From Rhododendron vialii (Eukaryota > Streptophyta > Magnoliopsida > Ericales > Ericaceae): DNA of 64,000 nucleotides. The stretch lies in assembly GCF_030253575.1 (NCBI RefSeq), contig NC_080559.1:4548501-4612500 (forward strand), given 5' to 3'. Each line of letters starts with the position of its first letter. The stretch's first letter is position 1. The translations under genes and the position numbers were made by a program. Positions 55,468 through 64,000 of the stretch are shown here, piece after piece. Below the pieces are notes generated by a model. It had not been told where the DNA came from, ran no database searches, and saw nothing but the letters and a program-made list of their open reading frames with translations.

Positions 55468-58400
55468 TCACACAAAGAAACCATTTTCCAAAAAAGTCTG
55501 TCCTCGATATTGCTCCGGCAGGGCAACAAACAACTTTGGATTTCCTTCCTGAAGCTGCGGCTGCTTTTGATGTAGACTCAGACTTTCCAAAAACTGATAC
55601 TCATTCCAGCCTTCCTGCTTTTCTGCCTGGACTTGGTGTGCTGGCATTTGTTTTCCAGGAAAGGGAAAGCTTACCATCCCCAAAGAGCTATTAATCTTAC
55701 TTACAGGATGGTGGTATCCATTTGCTGCAGAATGATTCATGGAATCATAATTGATCCCAATGCCTTGGTTTGTTGATGATGTAAACTGATATCCATCTAG
55801 CCATCTATAATCATCCACGGGTGGATTTTCATTCTTGAATGTTGCACCAGACAAGGAGGACTCTTCCAGAAGTTTGCTAGGGAAAGAGTTGAATCCAGGT
55901 GGGGGACCTGCATGCCTAACAGGTCTGCTCACAGGATTCTTTCTCATACCGACTGGCATCATTGGTGATGGCTTCATTGACAAACTATCCACAACTTTTC
56001 CTAATGGCATAATGGAATCAAATTTACAAGGTACTACAGTTTCTGCATATTTATTTGTGGCATTGGGATTGCTAGACTGCTGAGGAATCAAATGATGTTG
56101 CAACTCACGTGTCATAGGAAATCCATTTTCTGACAAGCTCAATTGGGTGAGTTGTTCATTTGCAGAAAACTGTTCCCCAAGCCACGTTGAAGCACTTGGC
56201 TGAAAATACGGGGGAGTAATGTTAGCAAGAGATATTGGTGGCCTTGAACATGTATTGGAAGCATCCTGTAAGAGGAAACCATCATTTGGGACAGAAACAG
56301 CAGTGCCAGCATGACTTTCCATATCAACACTAGATCCCAAAACCTGAGAAGAGGGTGATTTTGAAGCAACCCCATCAGGATCCTTATCAGACAAAACCGG
56401 TTTGAAAACAATCACCTCGTCTTCTTCGTCCCTTTCAATACCCAACCGTGGTCCAAGATTCAGTTGACTCTCTGCTGAAATTTCCTGCCCTCGACCATTT
56501 TCACTGGGGATATCCCAAGAACCAGAAAGTGAATAATCATCCGACATTTGTGGCTCAGCACCAAAAGCAAATTTCTTTGATTTGTAATCAAAATAAAGTG
56601 TCTGTTGCCCAACATGAATCAAATTAGCAAGAGCTTTTCCAGCTGCTATAATTCTCTGAACACGTGCGCTCTTCCCCTTGCTGCCTCCGTCGCTTCCAAA
56701 TGGATATTTCATCGAAAATTCCAGGATTAGTTGTGCAGGAAGAAGAGGCAGGAATCCTCTCAATTCAATGTCTTCAAACAATGCAAGCCGGTTGGCTGTT
56801 TCACCTTCATCATATCTACTCATATTGAAAAAGCATGTTTCAGCTCCGTCCTCCTTAATAAAGGAGAATCCACTTGACAAGAGCTTGTTTGAAAATGAAA
56901 CAAAGTGATTCCAGAAAAACGACCTAGCACTAGCTTGTTTCTCCTCCACTTCAGAGCCAACTGCAATATCTTGCCGACAAGCTAACCATTCCACAAAAAC
57001 CATGATTCCAGGCAACAAATAGCTCGTTGAAGGATCATTCAGCTGGATGCATCTCTCTAAGATGAGACCCATGAACTCAAAAATAGCTGTAAATACATTC
57101 TGAAGCAGTAGTGAACGTTGCAAAATTTCAGAATAGGACTGGTTCTCTGTTTCCCTGTTCACATTATGAACGCTGAATAGGAGAATTGCAATCAGTCTAA
57201 CAATCACTAGCCTACACTCGGCAGCATCTGAACCAAAAGTAAACTCCTCATGTGGACCAGAAGCAAGTAGCACGAGAAAATCACCTCTTACGATAGAGTA
57301 AACCTCCTCAAATGTCTCCAAGCTGGTTAAAAGATATAGAGAAGCATTATCAATCATTTGAGTCAACTTCTAGACACAACCTAATCCATTGTTTGGAAGA
57401 CGTACCTTGTCCTTGTGAAAAGAATGCCATTTAGACGAACAAAACGAATGCAGAAAGCTTTAAAAGTCTCTGGTATACTTGATGCTCTTTCCTTGACAAG
57501 ATTAGACTCTGCGCTAGAATCTTTTTTAACACTTTTGTCTCCTTTTCCTCTCCCTTTTGCAGTCATCCTTGCAGGGACCATCTTAACAGATGCTTTGGCA
57601 TTCCCAGGCAGCTGGGAATAGCTCTGTCGGTTCTGCAAAAGCAAAATATAGCTAAACCCATAATTGACATTTCCGAACATTTTATGCATAGAGATATTCT
57701 ACACAAAACTGATGTAGTGCATTACAACAGGTAACATTAAGATTTGTCCTTTAGTGAAAAACATAGACTAACATAGAATCATACAATTGGAGATGTTCTT
57801 ACAGACAAGCTAAGCCTTTACCTTCTCAAATGCAATAATCAAATTATCCCTCGCTGTGGAGAAAGGGTTATCAACTGCTAGACTTCGAAAATATCTGTAA
57901 ATGGCCACCAATTCATCCCCCGAGTATAAAGCCAGAATAGCAAGCTGAAGAATAAGTGACAGATAAGCAGAATAATATAGACATACCGCCATAAGACATG
58001 CATATTAGATACCCATAAAAAAACAACCATATCAGTGTGAATATATAATGCAAGCAAGCATAGTGACACGGGTTCTAAAGGAACACCTGATGATGAGGGT
58101 TACCACTTGAAGGCCAAAGCGAAGAAGCTTGCATATAGTAACTTGATGCTGCTGCAAAATCTCGAGTCTTGGACTCTGCCTCCCCATATAACCCTTTGTA
58201 ACGAGCAAGATCCCCAAGATAAATCAAACAACGGTGGCAGGATATCAAGCCTCTCTTCATTTCAGCGGATATATTCCCATCTTGGGACAGAATCTGATTT
58301 TCTTGATCAAAACCAATCGGTAGACCACATTTAGCTCTAATTTTCAACATCACGTCATGATAAAACCCAGATGCTTCCGACAGGAATGTCTTGAACTGGG

Positions 58401-59095
58401 AACGTATTTTTGTGATGCGATCAGGTCCAGGTCGTGTGGGACCTTTCCCATTCTGAGAGGTGGTTGATCCGGCTGACGCAAGAGCAGAGTTGAGGTGTCC
58501 ACGTAACTCATCGATTCTCCTGTAATGCAACTGCCACAAAGCATACTCTATTTCATGCTGTTCAGAGAAAGCATTGTCTTCAAGAACAATAGCTTCATAA
58601 TTCTCTCGCATCTGTTGCCATGCATTGGGGTCTGAGGGAATTCGGGCATGTGCTGCTTTACGACGCCTATTCTCCAACTCAACATTCTACGGTAAAGAGA
58701 CAAACATCGAACAATTCGTTAGGACAAACAAATAAAGTGATGATAACAATCACCAATTTTTTGAAACAGGATCAACCTAATGGCGCAACTTAAGTTCCTC
58801 TATTCCTCTGGAAAAACCATTATGTAGTTACTGAGGACAGGTACATTAACCTACGTCCCCCAAAACAAAAGCATCATGTCATGTTTTCGCATTTTCAAGA
58901 GAGATGACTAGATTCTGCTATTTGCAGGCACATGGACAAACAATCAATCATTGAACATGATGGTGGGAATTAAATTATGCAATCGTTTAACAGAAGATGA
59001 AGTTCAGGGATAAAGCCAAGACATACTTTAGTGTAAAGACCTTGGACACATTCTCTTGCTGAAAGATCTGAAGATTTAGCCATTGGACCGCTCAT
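55468..59095 (-). CDS. SMG7: SMG7 nonsense-mediated decay factor, copy B
   Basis: Tandem paralogue of copy A with the same exon structure: 59027-59095, 58087-58686, 57822-57944, 57406-57632, 55468-57322. Phases agree, 957 aa. Exons 2, 3 and 4 have exactly the same lengths as in copy A (600, 123, 227 nt). The N-terminal peptide is more diverged (MSGPMAKSSDLSARECVQGL against MSAPMAKASDLSSTDRVQRL), while the EST1-type region is almost unchanged. The last exon is 57 nt shorter. The conserved GPPPGFNS, DDYRWLDGYQ and VALPEQYRGQ motifs are kept. Both copies therefore look functional. Gene order on the minus strand is B upstream, then A, each with its own 5' UTR exon and presumably its own promoter. 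Confidence 0.93.
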
Positions 59096-61850
59096 TGTCC
59101 ATCAAACATATTTGCCTAAAGACAACTCCAAAAGGTGAAACATCAACAACAACATGCAACATTTAATCGGCAGAGCAACTTCCTGCAGCATAATAACTTG
59201 ATCAAATAAAAATATTTTGACAAAGCCAAAGAGGCATACAAGCACAAACAAAACTATAATCCTTAAAATATATAGCTGCACTATAAATTAAAATGATCCT
59301 GTGATTTTAGAACAAATTTTTAAGGTGAACCACCATTGACCCATTGAAATGCAACCCCGTATCATTCCTCCATCAGACAAACATAACCCTAAATACAGAA
59401 ACAAAAGGAATGAGTGCAGCATGTTGTCAACAGACTGCTTTTGGAACCGGAAAATACATTATACTTGAGAGATGGGTTGCAGACTTGCAGGACATACTTG
59501 CTGAAGATTCCAAAAGTCTTATATAGAAGAAATGCACACTCACTGTTCCAATCAGTTTGCTGCCAGTGGACTTTTAGTCATGCCGTCACACATCTTACAG
59601 TCACTATAACCCTCACAACCAAGATGCCTATTGTCAGTGGACTTCTAGTCAAGCCATCACAGTCACTCACTAATACCTCACAAGCAAGATGCCTTGGACA
59701 AAATCTGTAACATTGTATCTATCTCTACAGGCTAAAGGTAGCAAAGCCACCCATAGTTTCCAATACAATAGCACTGGAGAGCTGTCTACAGCAGACTCTG
59801 CTAAAGAAACACAAAGACGATCTTCCTTATCCGCAAGTATGATTATCAAAAATGATTAACCAATGTTAAGCAAGTTAAAGCAGGAATAGAACCATAATTT
59901 GTAAACATAACTCAGCAGATAAAAGTACCAAAAAAATATTCAAAACATCAAAGGGAGAAGCACAGGACAATATGTACTTCAGAACACCTAGGTTGTTGGT
60001 GCGCAATTATAGACAGCCAATGAGTTGTCCATGGTGTTGCAGATAGTTTTGGGAGAAATACAGGCAGATTGCAGATGCAGTTCTAGTGGCAAATGATTGT
60101 GCCGATTCATGGAAGGGGAATTGGATTGACTGTGTAATGTGCAGATAGCAAGAAGGCATTGGATTATGTGACTTGGGCCTTTCCGCCCGATGTAATGGAA
60201 AGGCCAATATTTGAGGCTAAATGGAGGAAGTAGGTCTGGTCTTCAATTCCTGCTATAAGGTTGGAGAATGGTACTCCAGGCAGGTTTAAGGCAGAAGATC
60301 CCTTTTTTCCCTTCTACTCTTCATTGTAGTTTTGGCAATGCTGAGCCTTGTGATTCGCAAAGCGGATGGGAGCTTGATGGAAGGCTTTGGGGAGACTAGT
60401 GGGGTGGTTTCTCACCTTTTTCATGCAGATGAAAGTCATGAAACCAATATTGTTTACTAGGCGGATGGAAGATGCAACACAGTTTGGCTTTGTAAGATGC
60501 TTGCTCAAGTGCTATCAGGTAGTATATTTTTCCTTCTTTTTTTCAAACCAACTTTGAGGTAGTATCTGGCTTTCGAGGTGACTTGGGAAAACTAGAGATC
60601 ATCCAACTTGGAGGTAGTATCAGGCTTTCGAGGTAACTATGGAAAACTAGAGATCATCCCAGTTGTGGAGGTGCCCAACATTGACTCAGTACCTGCAGCT
60701 CTTGGTTGTAGGGTTGAAGCCCCTCGCCCGAGTTGGGCTTGTGGATTCCTAAAAGGCTAGATCAGTTTGGCATCAAGTAGTAGGAAGATTTTGATAGAGA
60801 TTTCTATGGTAAAAGCTCCAAGGGGAAGACTCACTCTTATTAAGAGTACTTCGTCTAACTTCTCTAGCTGTTCTGCCTCCATTTGTCTCCTTGCCTACAT
60901 TGCAATGATGTTTGGATAGGACTAAGCCTCTAGACGAATCTATATCCCCTGCCATATACCTTTGAGAAGGCACCAGGAATAGTTGGGATATAAGTTTGCG
61001 GCTCACTCTGGCATGGTGATGTGGAAGGCATAAGGGTTGCAAGTTCATGCTTTGAAGCTGTGTGTGGTTGAGGGGTGCCTCCCCAGTAAGGCAGTAATGA
61101 GCCACCAATTCCTAAATTGAGTCATGAGGATGATCTCAGTGTTGGCCTGGTCTACTGGAACTACCAAGTCTGATCAATTAGGTAAATTCCAATTCTTCCC
61201 GCTTAGGTATAAAAGACGAAAACTGTTGCATAAACTTATAAATTATGATAACTAGGCTTACAGCTGAATATCTCAAAGGTAAGCCTTATCCTCAAAAGCT
61301 TTGGGGTCACAACCCCCGAACCCCCACCTGAAATGGAAGGAAAGGGGAATCTGCCCCTGCACCTCCCCATCAAACCACCACAGAGTTCCATCTGCGACAC
61401 GCGTGACTGTACACCGTGTCACTGGCTCCAAAGTCCACATATAATTGAGCTTTAATAACACATAGCAACTAAAACACAAAAGCATAATTGGGTTCTCAAG
61501 GTTATCCCCTTGGCCCTAGTTTTTTTTTTTCCTTTACTAAGAATCAACTCACCTAAAAAAAAAAAAGGAGGGGAGGGCCAAAGAAGTATCGAATCACAAA
61601 TCAAATCAACGTATTTATGCGTGAATTTTCACGAATCAAAAACGGAAACAGAAGTAACCTAACCGTTTAACCAACCAATCAATCCATATAACTTTGAAAC
61701 GCCCGAAACCATTACAATCAGCAGCAAACAGATCGGGCCTAATTTATTAACGCACACAATATCAATTCCCAACCAACCCCAAAGTACACACACACAAATA
61801 CACACACACACACATATATGTTTATGTATGTATGTATCGTGTATATTTAC

Positions 61851-61925
61851 CTATTTTTGATATCGGATCCGCAGAGATCCCGTCGCTCGGCCAATAGAAC
61901 CGCCGTGAACTTGTTGGTCTCGGCG

Positions 61926-61960
<35 letters not shown>

Positions 61961-61975
61961 GGAGAGAGAGTGAGG
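61851..61975 (-). other. SMG7-B first non-coding exon (GA/CT-rich leader)
   Basis: Donor (AAAAATAG before GTAAAT), then CTGCGGATCCGATATC, aligns with unit A. The sense leader contains a (CT)n tract at about 61928-61970. Transcription start not determined. Confidence 0.55.
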
Positions 61976-62171
61976 CGTTGTTCGGTTGGTTTTTCATCGC
62001 GGGACTCAATTCATGTTTTTTTTAGTAATTAGTAATTACTACTAATATTTTTGGTATTGGGCGGCTAGACTTATCTGTATTTTGATTGAAAACATTCTTT
62101 CCCGTCAAACGAGAGAAAAAACAAATAAAAACATGTAATTGGGTTAATTTCTTAGACACCCCTAAATTATG

Positions 62172-62403
62172 GAGAAGTTTTTCAGTGCCGGTTGGTCACC
62201 GGCCACTTGGTGCCGAGTATCATCTTGGCCGTTCAAACGTATTTTGAACGGTCCAAATTTGATTGGATAGTTATTAAGTGTAAAATTACAAAAACACCCC
62301 TTTAACCCCAAACAGATTTGAGCTGTCCAAAACATGTTTGGATGGCCGAAATACGTGCTCAGCACCACGTGGCCGGTGCCCGCTCGGCACTGAAAAATTT
62401 CTC
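62172..62403. mobile_element. MITE with 9-bp TSD (Mutator-like)
   Basis: TAAATTATG flanks it at 62163-62171 and 62404-62412. The terminal inverted repeats are GAGAAGTTTTTCAGTGCCG and GAGAAATTTTTCAGTGCCG (right end reversed). The arms continue with CCGGCCAC and GGCCGGTG blocks. 232 bp, non-coding. Confidence 0.8.
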
Positions 62404-62412
62404 TAAATTATG

Positions 62413-64000
62413 AGACTGGACCAGTTAACCCCGATAGATTCACTATATAACCGACCAAAGACAATGTCTCCACTATGCAAAAGTTTCAAGGGTGAAAATT
62501 TCACTTACACAGTTACACTATCAGGTTTGCTCGATCGTATACCAACCCTTTCACGTATGGTAAATGATTATGCACCTAACACCAGTCAAATGTCTTATTT
62601 CAGGTGGTTAAAAATACCTCCTCGCCCATTTGATTATATGCACCTTTGACAATTATTGAAGATATAACTATAGTAGTAAACAATCTCAAGAACCAGAGAA
62701 AATTAATTAGGTCGCACGTTTTGTTTCTGAACCTAGGCTTATGTAGTAAAATAAAATACTGAACTTTTATATATATTTAGAACTCAGTACGTATTTTTTC
62801 ATTTGCAACTAAGCACCCATATTTTGTAGACTACTTAATTTTTAATCATATTCTCCTTGTGATATAGTAAATAAAAACTAGACTTATGATTTAATCATAT
62901 TCTCCTTGTTGTAATAACTTTTTCTCACTTGTTTCTCCCTCTGTATAACCTTACTTTGTTATGGGTTAATTTTCTCCCCTCGGATGACCTTACATTATTA
63001 CGAGTTGCCTAACATTTTCTGATTTGATATGCTTCATGTCACACATTGAAGCAATAATCTCCAAGCCTATCGATGAAAAACAGTTTAGACTTCATGTCTA
63101 TGAAATGTTGTATTTGGTGTTATGTGTGTAGCATTGTTGTTTTAATGTTATGATGATAAGTTGAGAGAGTATAGATATGTTGTAGAAACTCGCATGCGAC
63201 AGACTTGAGATTGTTCCGAAGCTTGCATCTTGAACATGGTGGGATTCTCAAAAACGGGTCGCCCGTAATCATTAGAACTTTGCATCTTCAACATATGAGG
63301 TCCATTGAAAATGTTTATTCGTCAAATCTCAAGCTCATTTCCGAATTACCATTATGATCGACAATGTTCATCTCGTAGAACTTATCGACTTTATGAACCA
63401 CTTCAAAGATCATTCTAATCGAATACTTATTGGTACATAATCGAAGATGATCAAAATGAATTTATTTTTTTACGAGTGTCTATTGTTGTGATCTAAACCG
63501 TTCATATTTTAAGACCTACAATATATTATTGCCATGCAAAAAATCAGCTTGATTGGAAGTCGATATATCAAAATTTGAATTTTGATTTATAAAATAGACA
63601 ATCTAATTTCTGTCAATAATAATAAAGATAAACTATTCATTTTAAAAAGCAAAATTCAATTTTTGATACTCCTATCGATGTTCTATCAAGTTAATTTTTT
63701 TTATGGATATATTACTATGTGGGGTTTACAAGATGAATGTTTCATATCAACAATAAACATACGGTAGGACCGAAAAAGATAGTGATGGAAAAGTGAAATT
63801 TTCTACCGCTGATAAAAAGAATTTAATCTCTTTGTCAAATTGTGAGCTGGTTACGGTTCATATTTATGATCTCAACTGTTCAAATTGCATAGATTGTTGA
63901 GAAGATAAACCTTGGGAAATATCATTTGAATTGAATTCCGATTGATATATAATCGGAGACAATGAGATCAAGTTTGCTTTTGCAAAAATAAACCTGGCTA
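62413..64000. other. Intergenic, no supported gene
   Basis: A/T-rich, with short direct motifs (TTTAATCATATTCTCCTTGT occurs twice near 62840-62915 with small changes). No ORF with recognisable homology and no clear element. Confidence 0.5.

Larger units (their letters stand above)
52285..62150. repeat. Tandem duplication unit B (partner 42056-50960)
   Basis: Second unit of the SMG7 tandem duplication, same orientation. It carries private insertions at about 53476-53860 and 54113-54270 and lacks the LTR piece seen in unit A. Confidence 0.9.

Noticed and set aside
55835-56083. 82-aa plus-strand frame within SMG7-B
   Set aside because: Antisense to the conserved GPPPGFNS region of SMG7-B; chance open frame.

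Overview
This window is plant nuclear DNA, most likely from a woody eudicot. Every recognisable gene is intron-rich and plant-type, the intergenic DNA is AT-rich, and it carries MITEs, tRNA-derived SINEs with a plant-type 3' domain, copia-type LTR remnants and (CT/GA)n tracts. I cannot name the species from sequence alone. All exon models below were read by hand from splice sites, phase and protein similarity.

Layout. 1-7.7 kb: no intact gene, but a truncated copy (exons 1-3) of an inositol polyphosphate 5-phosphatase gene lies inside a 2.6 kb segmental duplicate. 7.7-9.0 kb: a cluster of gene fragments (histone H2A-like, PEX2, and a copy of the 3' flank of the AVT1 gene). 10.7-15.5 kb: an apparently complete type I inositol polyphosphate 5-phosphatase on the minus strand (8 exons, 416 codons). 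The second copy of the segmental duplicate runs from its intron 3 into its upstream region, to 17.7 kb. 19.2-26.5 kb: an AVT1-type vacuolar amino acid transporter on the minus strand (12 exons, 545 aa, one probable U12-type intron). 29.8-32.0 kb: a small 159-aa EF-hand-annotated family protein on the plus strand. 34.4-40.8 kb: a MORN-repeat phosphatidylinositol 4-phosphate 5-kinase on the plus strand (8 exons, 779 aa). 42-62 kb: a tandem duplication of about 9-10 kb units, each carrying a full SMG7 gene on the minus strand (976 and 957 aa) with a 5'-UTR intron and introns in the 3' UTR. The last 1.6 kb has no recognised gene.

Functional themes. Two enzymes act on the same lipid pool in opposite directions: PIP5K makes PtdIns(4,5)P2, and type I 5-phosphatases remove the 5-phosphate from inositol phosphates or phosphoinositides. 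They are about 19 kb apart on opposite strands, which is probably coincidence. The two SMG7 copies are nonsense-mediated-decay factors, and the conserved introns after both stop codons suggest that both mRNAs are themselves NMD targets. Much of the remaining DNA is explained by transposable elements. Several are datable because the two segmental copies, and the two SMG7 units, provide empty sites. I found no prokaryote-type system, CRISPR array, rRNA or functional tRNA gene.
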